Shown: positions 8,819 to 17,585, counted from the stretch's first letter. The stretch: DNA of 64,000 bases from Roseomonas indoligenes (GCF_017813365.1 NZ_JAGIZA010000002.1:1-64000); one strand, 5' to 3'. Notes: generated from the sequence alone by a model not told the origin. Numbers and translations are program-made.

Positions 8819-9022
8819 TCAGCCGTTCCGGGCGGCGGCGTCGGCCGGAACGTCCCGATGGTTGATGCGGGGCATCCGGCCCTTCACCTCCGCCCAGGCC
8901 CGGACCTGGGCCAGCATGAGAGTCCGCACCTCGGGCGCGGCCGCGTTCCAGAGGGCGACCAGTTCATCCCGCCCGCGATCGGCGGTGACGGGCTGGGGAG
9001 GGGAGGGGCGAAGGTTCAGCAC
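8819..9022 (-). CDS. 67-residue protein, candidate SOS-induced gene
   Basis: A short frame starting with GTG at 9022, with AGGAG seven bases upstream. Residues 18-50 (DELVALWNAAAPEVRTLML... to RAWAEVKG) would form one long amphipathic helix. There is no signal peptide and no membrane segment. No family is recognised. A LexA-type box lies 47 bases upstream of the start, on the promoter side, which argues that the ORF is real and damage-inducible. It is transcribed alone, convergent with the Bug copy 4 gene. Small SOS proteins in related bacteria include division inhibitors, but nothing in the sequence shows that role here. Confidence 0.6.
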   Translation of the reverse strand: MLNLRPSPPQPVTADRGRDELVALWNAAAPEVRTLMLAQVRAWAEVKGRMPRINHRDVPADAAARNG

Positions 9023-9069
9023 GGAGGGACTCCTGCAGGGCCGCAGAGAGCTTCATCCTAGCCGAACGA

Positions 9070-9084
9070 GAACAAAATAGGAAC
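9070..9084 (-). promoter_or_regulatory. LexA (SOS) box
   Basis: On the minus strand this reads GTTC-CTATTTT-GTTC, an exact match to the alphaproteobacterial LexA operator GTTC-N7-GTTC with the usual AT-rich spacer. It sits in a locally AT-rich patch 47 bases before the GTG of the 67-residue gene and 180 bases before the pirin gene. The leftward gene is the likelier target by distance and orientation. Confidence 0.7.
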
Positions 9085-9263
9085 AATTTGGTTCCCGGCG
9101 CTCTGCGGAGAACGTCGCTCGCGCCACGCGGTCCAGGCTACCCCCGACACGCCGCTGACCCTCTCACGGCCTGGCGCAGGAGGCTGGCACCGGCCGGGGC
9201 GGCCTGTGAGGTGACCGGGGGCCATGCGCCGTGCGAGAATATGGCCGACGACAGGGGGTGGCG

Positions 9264-10229
9264 ATGAGTGTGGACGGCGATCCGACCGGGCTGATGCCCG
9301 AATGCGGCGAGGGACCGGTGGGGCAGGTGATCCTGCCCCGTGTGCACGACATCGGCGGTTTCGAGGTTCGCCGCGCCCTGCCCGCGAAGCAGCGGCAGAT
9401 GGTCGGGCCCTTCATCTTCTTCGATCAGATGGGGCCGGGTGAGTTCCTGACCGGCCAGGGGCTGGACGTGCGGCCGCACCCGCATATCGGCCTCTCCACC
9501 GTCACCTACCTGTTCGAGGGCGAGATCCAGCACCGGGACACCCTGGGCTCCGATTTGGCGATCCGGCCGGGCGACGTGAACTGGATGACGGCCGGGCGCG
9601 GCATCGCCCATTCCGAGCGCACGGCGGAGGCGCGCCGCAGCCATCCCAACCCGCTCTACGGCATCCAGTCCTGGGTGGCGCTGCCGCGCGCGCAGGAGGA
9701 GGTGGCGCCGGGCTTCGCGCACCACCCCGCCGCCACCCTGCCGGTCATCAAGGACCGGGGCCTGCAGCTGCGGCTGGTCGCGGGCACGGGCTGGGGCGCG
9801 CGCTCCCCCGTGGTGACCTCATCCGAGCTGTTCTACGCGGATGCCGTGATGGCGCCCGGCGCGTCGCTGCCCCTTCCGGACCACGAGGAGCGCGGCGCCT
9901 ATGTGGTGGAGGGCGCCGTGGAGATCGCCGGCGACCGCTTCGAGGCCGGGCAGATGCTGGTGTTCCGCGCCGGCGATGGGTTGGCGATCACGGCGGGGCC
10001 GAAGGGCGCGCGGCTGCTCATGCTCGGCGGGGCCGCGATGGACGGGCCGCGCTTCCTGTTCTGGAACTTCGTCTCCTCCTCCCGCGAGCGGATCGAGCAG
10101 GCGAAGGACGACTGGCGCGAGGGGCGCTTCGGCACCGTGCCGGGGGACGACAAGGAGTTCATCCCGCTTCCGGTGGAGCGGGTGCGGGCTCAGGTGCAGG
10201 CGCCCTCCGGCGGGTCGCCGACGAGCTAA
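9264..10229 (+). CDS. Pirin family protein
   Basis: A 321-residue bicupin of the pirin family, iron-binding cytoplasmic proteins, some of which oxidise quercetin or act as redox-linked regulators. The metal ligands of the N-terminal cupin are all visible: His72 and His74 (RPHPHIG), His116 and Glu118 (GIAHSE). The C-terminal cupin (about 170-280) and the C-terminal segment PRFLFWNFVSSSRERI are typical. The open frame begins at 9231, but the ATG at 9264, after GGGGGTGG, fits the family start better. The gene stands alone and faces the mlaE-mlaF operon across a hairpin-rich gap. Confidence 0.93.
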   Translation: MSVDGDPTGLMPECGEGPVGQVILPRVHDIGGFEVRRALPAKQRQMVGPFIFFDQMGPGEFLTGQGLDVRPHPHIGLSTVTYLFEGEIQHRDTLGSDLAIRPGDVNWMTAGRGIAHSERTAEARRSHPNPLYGIQSWVALPRAQEEVAPGFAHHPAATLPVIKDRGLQLRLVAGTGWGARSPVVTSSELFYADAVMAPGASLPLPDHEERGAYVVEGAVEIAGDRFEAGQMLVFRAGDGLAITAGPKGARLLMLGGAAMDGPRFLFWNFVSSSRERIEQAKDDWREGRFGTVPGDDKEFIPLPVERVRAQVQAPSGGSPTS

Positions 10230-10251
10230 TCCTCGTCTGCCGGTCTGTCCC

Positions 10252-10315
10252 GGGGAGAGGAAGAAGGAATTCTTCCTATTCCCGGACCCCTCTCCATCAT
10301 CTTTCTCTGGGAGTT
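10252..10315 (+). repeat. Dispersed GGAA-loop hairpin element, copy A
   Basis: A hairpin of AGGAAGAA (10258-10265), loop GGAA, TTCTTCCT (10270-10277), followed by CCGGACCCCTCTCCATCATC. A second copy at 52884-52945 keeps the loop, the inner stem and the 3' tail, while the outer stem differs by paired changes. It follows the pirin stop codon and may act in 3' end formation or be a REP-like mobile repeat. Confidence 0.65.
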
Positions 10316-10336
10316 GGTCTGACCCGGCTGCCGGTG

Positions 10337-10361
10337 CGCCTCGGCTCGTCGAGCCGAGGCG
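10337..10361. terminator. Strong hairpin between convergent genes
   Basis: An inverted repeat with arms CGCCTCGGCTCG and CGAGCCGAGGCG separated by one base, in the gap between the convergent pirin and mlaF genes. There is no T-run, so it may slow polymerase or mark 3' ends on both strands without being a classic intrinsic terminator. Confidence 0.45.
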
Positions 10362-10469
10362 ATTGCAAGAGCAGGATTAAGCCCGCCGCGCAGAAACGCG
10401 ATCGCAGGCCAGTTCCGCGGCAGCCCCATGCAGGTCCTGGAGCCCCGGGGCTCCTGGCGGGAGAGGTGT

Positions 10470-10490
10470 GGAGAGGGCGGCGCCCTCTCC
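10470..10490 (-). terminator. Hairpin just past mlaF
   Basis: GGAGAGGGC and GCCCTCTCC (9 base pairs, 3-base loop), 15 bases beyond the mlaF stop codon. A second palindrome, GGAGCCCCGGGGCTCC, lies at 10439-10454. The position fits 3' end formation for the leftward operon, but neither hairpin has a clear U-tract. Confidence 0.45.
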
Positions 10491-10504
10491 ACGGGCGGGA
10501 TCGC

Positions 10505-11284
10505 TTACCGCCGAAGTTCCATGGCGATCGGCCCTTCGCGTTCGCCGCGGGCGAACTGGTCCACCAGGGGATTGCCCGTCTCGCCCAGCGTGTTGGCCGG
10601 GCCGGTCCAGACGATGCGGCCCTTGTGCAGCATCGCCGCGTCGTCGCCGATGCGGCGGGCGCTGGCCATGTCGTGGGTGATGGTCACGGCCGTGGCGCCC
10701 AGGCGCTTCACGCAGTCCACGATCAGCCCGTCGATCACCGCGCCCATGATGGGGTCCAGGCCGGTGGTCGGCTCGTCGAAGAAGATGATGTCGGGCTGGG
10801 ATACGATGGCGCGGGCGAGGGCCACGCGCTTCTGCATGCCGCCGGAGAGGGAGGCGGGGTAGAGTTCCCCCACGCCCATGCCGAGGCCGACATCCACCAG
10901 CGCCTCCACCGCGCGCTGGCGGGCCTTCTCGCGGGAGATGCGGCCCTGGGCGAGGAGCTTGAAGCAGACATTCTCCCAGACCGGCAGGCTGTCGAAGAGC
11001 GCGCCGTTCTGGAAGAGCATGCCGGTGCGGTCCAGCACCGCCTCCCGCTCGCGCCGGGACATGGTGAGCACGTTCCGGCCGTCGATCTCGATCGTGCCGG
11101 AATCCGGCTCGATCAGGCCGAGGATGCACTTGATGGTGACGGACTTGCCGGTGCCGGAGCCGCCGAGGATCACCATGGAGCGGCCGGGCATGACGTCCAG
11201 GTCCACCCCGTCCAGCACGGGCTTACCCTGGAACGCCTTCTTCAGGCCGCGCAGGCGGATCTTCGGCGTCTGCATGTTGCTCAT
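10505..11284 (-). CDS. mlaF: ABC transporter ATP-binding protein, MlaF type
   Basis: A 259-residue ATPase of the Mla phospholipid (or MCE-type) transporter, which moves lipids between the inner and outer membranes. Visible motifs are Walker A GGSGTGKS, the Q-loop region, the signature LSGGMQKR, Walker B IIFFDEPTTGLDP and the switch His in TITHDMASA. The start ATG overlaps the mlaE stop (ATGA), so the pair is translationally coupled. The frame stays open far upstream through mlaE, but that part is a shadow. No MlaD (MCE), MlaC or MlaB gene lies within the window, so the rest of the complex must be encoded elsewhere. Confidence 0.9.
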   Translation of the reverse strand: MSNMQTPKIRLRGLKKAFQGKPVLDGVDLDVMPGRSMVILGGSGTGKSVTIKCILGLIEPDSGTIEIDGRNVLTMSRREREAVLDRTGMLFQNGALFDSLPVWENVCFKLLAQGRISREKARQRAVEALVDVGLGMGVGELYPASLSGGMQKRVALARAIVSQPDIIFFDEPTTGLDPIMGAVIDGLIVDCVKRLGATAVTITHDMASARRIGDDAAMLHKGRIVWTGPANTLGETGNPLVDQFARGEREGPIAMELRR

Positions 11285-12087
11285 CGGGCGAAGAACGCCT
11301 CGGTCAGCACGTAGTCGAGGGCGAGGATGAGGATGGAGGAGGAGACGACGGCCGTGGTGGTGGCCGCCCCCACGCCCTGCGCGCCGCCGCGGGAGTTGTA
11401 GCCGCACCAGGTGCCCATCAGCGCCACGACGAAGCCGAAGACCGCCGCCTTCGCCAGGCCGCTGACCACGTCCATCCACTGCAGGAAGTCCAGCGTGGCC
11501 TTGAGGTAGGCGGGGCCGGAGAAGCCGAGCTTGAGGGTGCCGATGAGATAGCCGCCCATCACGCCGAGGATGTCCGCCACCAGCACGAGCAGCGGCATGG
11601 CCAGCAGCCCGGCCAGCAGGCGGGGGGTGACGAGGTACTTCATCGGGTTGGTGGAAAGGGTGGTGAGGGCGTCGATCTGGTCGGTCACGCGCATGGTGCC
11701 GATTTCCGCCGCGAAGGCGGCGCCGATGCGGCCGGAGACCATGAGGCCCGCCAGGACGGGCCCGAGTTCCCGCGTGATGGAGAGGACGACGACGTTGGCG
11801 ATGGCCCCTTCCGCACCGAAGCGGGAGAAGCCGGAGAAGGACTGCAGCGCCAGCACCATGCCGGTGAACACCGCCGTCAGCCCCACCACGGGCAGGGAGA
11901 ACCAGGCGATCTCCAGGAAGGCCCGCAGGAAGAGGCGGGGGTGGAAGGGCGGGCGCAGCAGGTGACTCAGCGCCGTGAGCGCGAAGAGGGTGACCGCGCC
12001 GGTGCGCTGGCACAGGTTCAGGGTGGAGCGGCCGAGGGCAGCCACCAGCCCGAGCGGCGCAATGGCCGGGGAAAGAGGGGGGATCAC
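11281..12087 (-). CDS. mlaE: ABC transporter permease, MlaE type
   Basis: A 268-residue inner-membrane permease of the MlaE/YrbE family, partner of the ATPase gene that overlaps its 3' end. It has about five to six membrane segments. The family core is visible: ALQSFSGFSRFGAEG, VVLSITRELGPVLAGLMVSGRIGAA near residues 100-130, and EIGTMRVTDQIDAL. The C terminus (SSSILILALDYVLTEAFF) matches the family. It follows alr by 10 bases in the leftward operon. The start at 12087 is the only reasonable ATG. Confidence 0.92.
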   Translation of the reverse strand: MIPPLSPAIAPLGLVAALGRSTLNLCQRTGAVTLFALTALSHLLRPPFHPRLFLRAFLEIAWFSLPVVGLTAVFTGMVLALQSFSGFSRFGAEGAIANVVVLSITRELGPVLAGLMVSGRIGAAFAAEIGTMRVTDQIDALTTLSTNPMKYLVTPRLLAGLLAMPLLVLVADILGVMGGYLIGTLKLGFSGPAYLKATLDFLQWMDVVSGLAKAAVFGFVVALMGTWCGYNSRGGAQGVGAATTTAVVSSSILILALDYVLTEAFFAR

Positions 12088-12097
12088 GCGGTCCAGT

Positions 12098-13180
12098 TCA
12101 GGCGGCGCTATAGGCGCGGCGATAGCGGGCGCCGAGGGCGGTCAGCACCTCGTAGCCGATGGTGCCGGCCCGGGCGGCGACGTCGTCCGGCGAGTTGCCG
12201 GGGCCGATCAGCTCGATCATCGAGCCGGGGCCGATGGCGGGGTGGTCGGTCACGTCGAAGGTGGAGAGGTCCATGGAGATCCGGCCGACCAGGGGCACTT
12301 CGTGCCAGTTGTGGCGGCCAGTCGCCCGGCCGGAGAGGGACCTGAGATAGCCATCGGCGTAGCCCGCGGCAACGGTGGCGATCCGCGAGGGGCGTTGGGC
12401 GGTCCATCCCGCGCCGTAGCCGACGGGGGTTCCGGCCGGGATTTCCCGCACCTGCAGGACGGGCACGGCCAGGCGGACGGTGGGGCGCATGGGATTGGGG
12501 CGCCCCGGAGTGGGGTTGAGGCCATAGACCGCGCAGCCCGGCCGGGCGAGGTCCGAGGCGAAGTCCCGGCCGAGGAAGATCCCCGCCGAATTGGCCAGGG
12601 AGAAGGGCAGGGCGGGAAGGCGGGCGCGGGCGGCGGCGAAGCGGGCGGCCTGGGCGGCATTCAAGGGGTGGGCCGGCTCGTCCGCGCAGGCCAGGTGGGT
12701 CATGACGAGGAGAAGTTGCAAGCCGCGGAGGGGGGAGGGGTCCTCCGCCAGCGCGTCCAGTTCGGCAGGGGTGAGGCCCAGCCGGGCCATGCCCGTGTCC
12801 AGGTGCAGGATGGCGTCCCGCCCGGTGCCGGACCAGGCGGCGATGTCGCCGGGGCTGTTCAGGACGGGGGTGAGGGCGGCGTTCTCGTCCGCACCCGGCG
12901 GGAACCCGTTCAGCACGGCGATCATCGGCCCGGGGCCGAGCAGCGGGCGGAGTGCCATGCCCTCGGCGAGCTGGGCGACGAAGAAGTGGCGGCAGCCCGC
13001 GGCCGCCAGGGCCGGGGCCACCACCGCGGCACCAAGGCCGTAAGCATCGGCCTTCACCGCGGCGCCCGTCTCCCTCCCGCCGGACTCCCTGTGGAGATCC
13101 CGCAGGGTGCGCCAGTTGGAGGCGATGGCGTCGAGATCGACCGTCAGGACGCCCGCGGATTCAGGCGTGCCCGGGTTCAC
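12098..13180 (-). CDS. alr: Alanine racemase
   Basis: A 360-residue PLP enzyme that interconverts L- and D-alanine for peptidoglycan synthesis. The PLP lysine is Lys43 (AVKADAYGLG). The second catalytic base is Tyr255 (VGYGAGW). The C-terminal beta domain carries RISMDLSTFDVT. The start overlaps the dnaB stop by four bases, so it is translationally coupled to the helicase. The dnaB-alr pairing is common in alphaproteobacteria. Confidence 0.95.
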   Translation of the reverse strand: MNPGTPESAGVLTVDLDAIASNWRTLRDLHRESGGRETGAAVKADAYGLGAAVVAPALAAAGCRHFFVAQLAEGMALRPLLGPGPMIAVLNGFPPGADENAALTPVLNSPGDIAAWSGTGRDAILHLDTGMARLGLTPAELDALAEDPSPLRGLQLLLVMTHLACADEPAHPLNAAQAARFAAARARLPALPFSLANSAGIFLGRDFASDLARPGCAVYGLNPTPGRPNPMRPTVRLAVPVLQVREIPAGTPVGYGAGWTAQRPSRIATVAAGYADGYLRSLSGRATGRHNWHEVPLVGRISMDLSTFDVTDHPAIGPGSMIELIGPGNSPDDVAARAGTIGYEVLTALGARYRRAYSAA

Positions 13181-14709
13181 TCATACTGGTCCTGGTCGTG
13201 GGTCTGGTCGAGGTCGCCGAAGCGGGTGAACTCGCCCTCGAAGAAGAGACGGATGGTGCCGGTGGGGCCGTGGCGCTGCTTGGAGATGATGAGCTCGGCC
13301 TTGTTATGGGCCTGCTCCATGTCCTTCTGCCACTTGTCCAGGGATTCCGTGTACTTCTCGTTGTTGTCGAAGTTCAGTTCCTTCGGCATTTTCTGCGCGA
13401 GGTAGTATTCGTCGCGATAGACGAACATCACCACGTCGGCGTCCTGCTCGATGGACCCGGATTCGCGGAGGTCGGCCAGCTGAGGCCGCTTGTCCTCGCG
13501 GCTCTCCACCTGTCGGGAGAGCTGGGAGAGGGCGATCACCGGCACCGACAACTCCTTGGCGATCGCCTTCAGCCCCTGGGTGATCTGGCTGATCTCCTGC
13601 ACGCGGTTCTCGGGCCGGGAGCCGGCGGCGGGCCGCATCAGCTGGAGGTAGTCCACGATGATGAGGTTCAGCCCCTTCGTCCGCATCAGGCGCCGGCAGC
13701 GTGTGCGCAGGGCGGAGATGGTAATGGCCGGGGTGTCGTCAATGAACAGGGGGATGGAGGAGAGCTCCCGGCTCACCTCCACGAACTTGTCGAAGTCGCG
13801 CTGGGAGATGTCGCCGCGGCGGATGCGGTCGCCGGAGACGCGGGACTGTTCCGACAGGATACGGGTGGCGAGCTGGTCGGCGCTCATTTCCAGGGAGAAG
13901 ATGGCGACGCCGCCGCGCGGCACGGCGTTCGGGTCCTTCTCCAGCGCCTCCCGCCTCACGGCCTGGGCGGCCCCGTAGCCGATCTTCACGGCCAGCGCCG
14001 TCTTGCCCATGGCCGGGCGGCCCGCGAGGATCAGCAGGTCCGACGGGTGCAGGCCACCGAGCTTGCTGTCCACGTCCCGAAGGCCGGTGGAAAGGCCGGA
14101 GACGCCGCCGGGGGTGGAGAAGGCGCGCTCGGCCAGTTCCACCGCGGCGGTCAGCGCCTTCTCGAAGGAGACCATGCCGCCTTCGCTGCCGCCATCGGTC
14201 GCCAGGTCGAAGAGGGCCTGCTCGGCCGCCTCCAGCTGCATCCTGCCGTCCAGCTCGGGTTCCGCCCCGAAGGCACGGTTCACCACCACCTCGCCGAGGT
14301 CCACCAGCTGGCGGCGGAGGAAGCAGTCGAAGATGACGCGGCCGTACTCGCCGGCATTGATGATGCCGACCATGGCCGTGAGGAGCTGGGTCAGGTAGGC
14401 GGGGCCGCCGACCTCGTCGAGGAGGCCGGAGTGCTCGAACTCCGCGCGCAGCGTGACCACGTCGGCCAGCTGGCCCGCCTCGACCCGGCGCTGGATGGCG
14501 TGGAAGACGCGGCCGTGGATCGGGTCGGCGAAGTGTTCCGCCGCCAGGAACTCCGATACCCGCTCATAGGCCTTGTTGTTGGCCAGGAGCGCGCCCAGCA
14601 GGGCCTGCTCCGCCTCCAGGTTGGAGGGGGGCAGGCGTTGGGAGAGGCCCAGCAGCCCGTTGCCGGACGGCTCGGCCCCGGGCTGGACGAGGGAGTCGAA
14701 GGCGTTCAT
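13177..14709 (-). CDS. dnaB: Replicative DNA helicase DnaB
   Basis: A 510-residue RecA-fold hexameric helicase that unwinds DNA at the replication fork. The N-terminal DnaB domain spans about 27-130, followed by a linker, and the C-terminal ATPase from about 200. Walker A is GRPAMGKT (230-237), Walker B LNLIIVDYLQLM, with the conserved QISQITQGLKAIAKEL and SQLSRQVE motifs. The length is normal with no intein. It is encoded downstream of the rpsF-rpsR-rplI genes as in many alphaproteobacteria, here separated from them by cfa. Confidence 0.97.
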   Translation of the reverse strand: MNAFDSLVQPGAEPSGNGLLGLSQRLPPSNLEAEQALLGALLANNKAYERVSEFLAAEHFADPIHGRVFHAIQRRVEAGQLADVVTLRAEFEHSGLLDEVGGPAYLTQLLTAMVGIINAGEYGRVIFDCFLRRQLVDLGEVVVNRAFGAEPELDGRMQLEAAEQALFDLATDGGSEGGMVSFEKALTAAVELAERAFSTPGGVSGLSTGLRDVDSKLGGLHPSDLLILAGRPAMGKTALAVKIGYGAAQAVRREALEKDPNAVPRGGVAIFSLEMSADQLATRILSEQSRVSGDRIRRGDISQRDFDKFVEVSRELSSIPLFIDDTPAITISALRTRCRRLMRTKGLNLIIVDYLQLMRPAAGSRPENRVQEISQITQGLKAIAKELSVPVIALSQLSRQVESREDKRPQLADLRESGSIEQDADVVMFVYRDEYYLAQKMPKELNFDNNEKYTESLDKWQKDMEQAHNKAELIISKQRHGPTGTIRLFFEGEFTRFGDLDQTHDQDQYE

Positions 14710-14718
14710 GGGGACAGT

Positions 14719-16017
14719 CTAGTCCCCGGCGCGCTCCGCGTCCTGCCCGACCTTCTCCCGGGGTCCTGTGGATGGCGGTGGATCATGTGGATAAGCCGCC
14801 TGCGCCGCCGCCGCCCGTTCGGTTTCGAACATGTAGTCGCGGGTCAGCGGCAGGGCGTCCACCTTCTTCGCCAGCTGCACCTGCCAGTTCATGTGGCCCC
14901 AGCGCCGGAAGGCGAGTTCGGATGAGGCCAGGTAGAACTCGAACATGCGGCAGAAGCGCTCGTCGTAGATGGCTTTGATTGCGTTGCGGTTTGCCGCGAA
15001 GCGCTCCCGCCAGTGGCGGATCGTCAGCGCGTAATGCAGGCGCAGGATCTCCAGGTCCGTGACCCAGAGGCCGGCCTTCTCGATGGCCGGGATCACCTCC
15101 GACACGGCGGGGGAGTAGCCGCCGGGGAAGATGTACTTCGTGATCCAGGGATTGGTGGTGGCCGGGCCGCCGGTCTGGCCGATGGCATGGATCAGCGCCA
15201 CCCCGTCCTCCTTCAGCGCGTCCTTCACGGTGCGGAAGAAGGGCGTGTAGTGGTTGATCCCCACATGCTCGAACATGCCGACGGAGACGATCCGGTCCAT
15301 CGGGCGGTTCCAGGCGCGGTAGTCCATCAGCTCGAACTTCACGCGGTCCGCTAGGCCGGCGGCCTCCGCCCGCGCGCGCGCCGCGGCCAGCTGCTCCTCC
15401 GAGAGGGTGAGGCCGGTGACGCGGGCGCCGTATTCCCCGGCCAGGGTCAGCGCGAGGCCGCCCCAGCCGCAGCCGATGTCCAGCACCTCCAGGTCCGGCC
15501 GGTCCAGCCGCAGCTTGGAGGCGAGATGGCGCTTCTTCAGCACCTGCGCCTCCTCCAGCGTCTCCTCCCCCGTGGGGAAGTAGGCGCAGGAGTACTGGCG
15601 GTCGGCGTCGAGGAACAGGGAGTAGAGCGTGCCGTTCAGGTCGTAGTGGTGGGCGACGTTGCGCCTGCTGCGCACCGCCGTGTTCAGGTCCAGCAGCCGG
15701 CGCCCGACCTGGCGAAGGCCCTGACCGACCTGCATGGCGGGGTGCGTGCCGCCCTCGGCCAGGTTCAGGATCAGCACGTCCAGCACGTCGTAGATGGTCG
15801 ATCCCTCGATGGGCTCGATGCTGCCGTCCATGTAGCCCTCGCCGAAGCCGAGGGAGGGGTCCCAGAGCAGCCGCCGGGCGATCTCCGGGGTCTTGAGGGC
15901 GAGGGCGGCGGTGGGGCCGGGGCTGGTGCCGCCCATGATGCGGAAGGTGCCGTCCGGGCGGCGGACCCGCAGGGTGCCATGGCGGATAAGGCGGGAGAGG
16001 ATGGGATCGAGAAGCAA
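14719..16017 (-). CDS. cfa: Cyclopropane-fatty-acyl-phospholipid synthase
   Basis: A 432-residue SAM-dependent enzyme that adds a methylene bridge to unsaturated acyl chains of membrane lipids. The SAM-binding motif LDIGCGWGG is at 179-187, and the substrate-site motif QYSCAYF is at 141-147. The start is TTG at 16017, supported by GGAGG eight bases upstream. It sits between rplI and dnaB, an insertion into the usual ribosomal protein-helicase order, and a hairpin terminator separates it from rplI, so it probably has its own promoter. The C-terminal 20 residues (Pro- and Ser-rich) extend past the usual end. Confidence 0.95.
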   Translation of the reverse strand: MLLDPILSRLIRHGTLRVRRPDGTFRIMGGTSPGPTAALALKTPEIARRLLWDPSLGFGEGYMDGSIEPIEGSTIYDVLDVLILNLAEGGTHPAMQVGQGLRQVGRRLLDLNTAVRSRRNVAHHYDLNGTLYSLFLDADRQYSCAYFPTGEETLEEAQVLKKRHLASKLRLDRPDLEVLDIGCGWGGLALTLAGEYGARVTGLTLSEEQLAAARARAEAAGLADRVKFELMDYRAWNRPMDRIVSVGMFEHVGINHYTPFFRTVKDALKEDGVALIHAIGQTGGPATTNPWITKYIFPGGYSPAVSEVIPAIEKAGLWVTDLEILRLHYALTIRHWRERFAANRNAIKAIYDERFCRMFEFYLASSELAFRRWGHMNWQVQLAKKVDALPLTRDYMFETERAAAAQAAYPHDPPPSTGPREKVGQDAERAGD

Positions 16018-16114
16018 CGTTGGGCCTCCTTCAGTTACGAAGGCTGTCCCTCTCCGGCCGGCGCTTCAATTACGTGCCATGGCCATCACGCCCACGTGAT
16101 GGTGCAGATATGCA

Positions 16115-16143
16115 AATGGCCGCCCCTTGTGGAGGCGGCCATT
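16115..16143 (-). terminator. Intrinsic terminator after rplI
   Basis: On the minus strand, AATGGCCGCC and GGCGGCCATT form a 10-base-pair stem with a nine-base loop, followed by TTGCATAT, 29 bases beyond the rplI stop codon. It would end the rpsF-rpsR-rplI transcript before cfa. Confidence 0.7.
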
Positions 16144-16171
16144 CGCGGTTCGCGCTTGTGCGGCGAGTCGC

Positions 16172-16738
16172 TTACTCGCTGGCGGCGCCCAGCTCGGAGA
16201 GCTCGGCGGCCAGCTCAGCCTCGAGAGAAGCCTCCTCGGCCTCCTGCTCGGCCCGAAGGTCCTCGCCGCGCGCCTGCTTCTCCGCCTCTTCGGGGGAGCG
16301 GGCGACGTTCACGATCACGGGGATCGAGACCTCCGGGTGCAGCGCGACGCGGACGGTGGTGAGGCCCAGCGTCTTGATCGGCTGCTCCAGGACGACCTGG
16401 TCGCGGGTGATCGTCAGGCCGGCGTCCTTCACCGCGTCCGCGATGTCGCGGCCGGAGACGGAGCCGTACAGCGCGCCGCTCTCGCCGGCGGAGCGGATCA
16501 GGACGACCTGCAGGCCCTCCATCCGCTCGGCCACGCGCTCGGCCTCCTCGCGCCGCTTGATGTTCAGGGCCTCGAGCTGCGCGCGCTCGGCCTCGAACTT
16601 CTTGAGGTTCGTCTCGGTCGCGCGGATGGCGCGGCCGGAGGGGAGGAGGAAGTTGCGGGCGTAGCCGGGCTTCACCTTCACGGTGTCGCCCATCTGGCCG
16701 AGCTTCTCGACCCGCTGCATCAGGATGACGTTGATCAT
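16172..16738 (-). CDS. rplI: 50S ribosomal protein L9
   Basis: 188 residues; binds 23S rRNA at the base of the L1 stalk. The N-terminal domain begins [29 protein letters not shown], the L9 signature, followed by the long connecting helix (about 40-75) and the C-terminal domain. It is longer than the usual ~150 residues because of a Glu/Ala-rich tail (about 155-188), as in several alphaproteobacteria. It is the third gene of the rpsF-rpsR-rplI operon. Confidence 0.97.
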   Translation of the reverse strand: MINVILMQRVEKLGQMGDTVKVKPGYARNFLLPSGRAIRATETNLKKFEAERAQLEALNIKRREEAERVAERMEGLQVVLIRSAGESGALYGSVSGRDIADAVKDAGLTITRDQVVLEQPIKTLGLTTVRVALHPEVSIPVIVNVARSPEEAEKQARGEDLRAEQEAEEASLEAELAAELSELGAASE

Positions 16739-16753
16739 GGTGCTATGCCCGGA

Positions 16754-17032
16754 TCAGTCGTTGATGACGTAGGGCAGCAGCGCCAGGAAGCGGGCGCGCT
16801 TGATGGCATTCGCCAGCTCGCGCTGCTTCTTGGCGGAGACCGCCGTGATGCGGGACGGCACGATCTTGCCGCGCTCGCTCAGGAAGCGGGAGAGCAGGCG
16901 CACGTCCTTGTAGTCGATCTTCGGCGCGTTCGGGCCGGAGAAGGGGCAGGACTTGCGGCGGCGATAGAAGGGCCGGCGGGCGCCGACGGCCGGGCGGCGC
17001 GCGGCGGGGGTCAGGTCGGTCGTGTCGGACAT
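16754..17032 (-). CDS. rpsR: 30S ribosomal protein S18
   Basis: 92 residues; binds with S6 to the platform of the small subunit. The conserved core is [20 protein letters not shown], then [28 protein letters not shown]. The conserved Cys of the N-terminal motif is present. It lies between rpsF (6 bases away) and rplI (15 bases away) in the same leftward operon. Confidence 0.97.
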   Translation of the reverse strand: MSDTTDLTPAARRPAVGARRPFYRRRKSCPFSGPNAPKIDYKDVRLLSRFLSERGKIVPSRITAVSAKKQRELANAIKRARFLALLPYVIND

Positions 17033-17038
17033 CTTGGC

Positions 17039-17518
17039 TTACTCCTCGCCGCCCATGCCACCCATGCCGTCCGCGTCGTCGCGGGGGCGGGCGCGGAACT
17101 CCTCGCGGTCGTCGCCGCGCTCGCGGCCGCGGCCGGAGCTGAAGCGGCCGGCCGGGCGGGGGCCGCGGAAGCCGCGGTCACGCTCGCGGTCGTCGCCGCG
17201 CTTGGCGAGGATGGCGGAGGGGGCGTCGTCGATCGTCTCGATCCGCAGCGTCATGTGGCGCAGCACGTCCTCGTGCAGGCCCAGCTGGCGCGCGGTCTCC
17301 TTCTCGGCCTCGGCCGGGCAGTCGAGGCCCAACAGCATGTAGTGGGCCTTGCGGTTCTTCTTGATCTTGTACGCGAGGCCGCGAAGGCCCCAGTACTCGC
17401 GCTTGCGGATCTCGCCGCCGGCGGCGCCGACGATCTCGCCGACCTGGTCGGCGATGGCCTCGACCTGCGCCTGCGTCAGGTCGTTCCGCGCGATCAGCAC
17501 GGTTTCATAGAGCGGCAT
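17039..17518 (-). CDS. rpsF: 30S ribosomal protein S6
   Basis: 159 residues; partner of S18. The ATG at 17518 begins MPLYETVLIAR, the canonical N terminus, and is preceded by AAGGGA; the longer open frame upstream is not coding. The S6 fold ends near residue 100. The remainder is an Arg/Gly/Asp-rich disordered tail ending in GMGGMGGEE, typical of alphaproteobacterial S6. First gene of the operon. Confidence 0.97.
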   Translation of the reverse strand: MPLYETVLIARNDLTQAQVEAIADQVGEIVGAAGGEIRKREYWGLRGLAYKIKKNRKAHYMLLGLDCPAEAEKETARQLGLHEDVLRHMTLRIETIDDAPSAILAKRGDDRERDRGFRGPRPAGRFSSGRGRERGDDREEFRARPRDDADGMGGMGGEE

Positions 17519-17585
17519 CTGTATCCCTTCGGATGTCTCAGCCCCGGAGGCCGGCGCGGGATGCGACGGCCGGAAAAAGGGCATA

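Noticed and set aside
10505-12013. A 502-residue fusion upstream of MlaF
   Set aside because: Only the last 259 residues are ABC ATPase. The rest is the shadow of mlaE, and the real start overlaps the mlaE stop.
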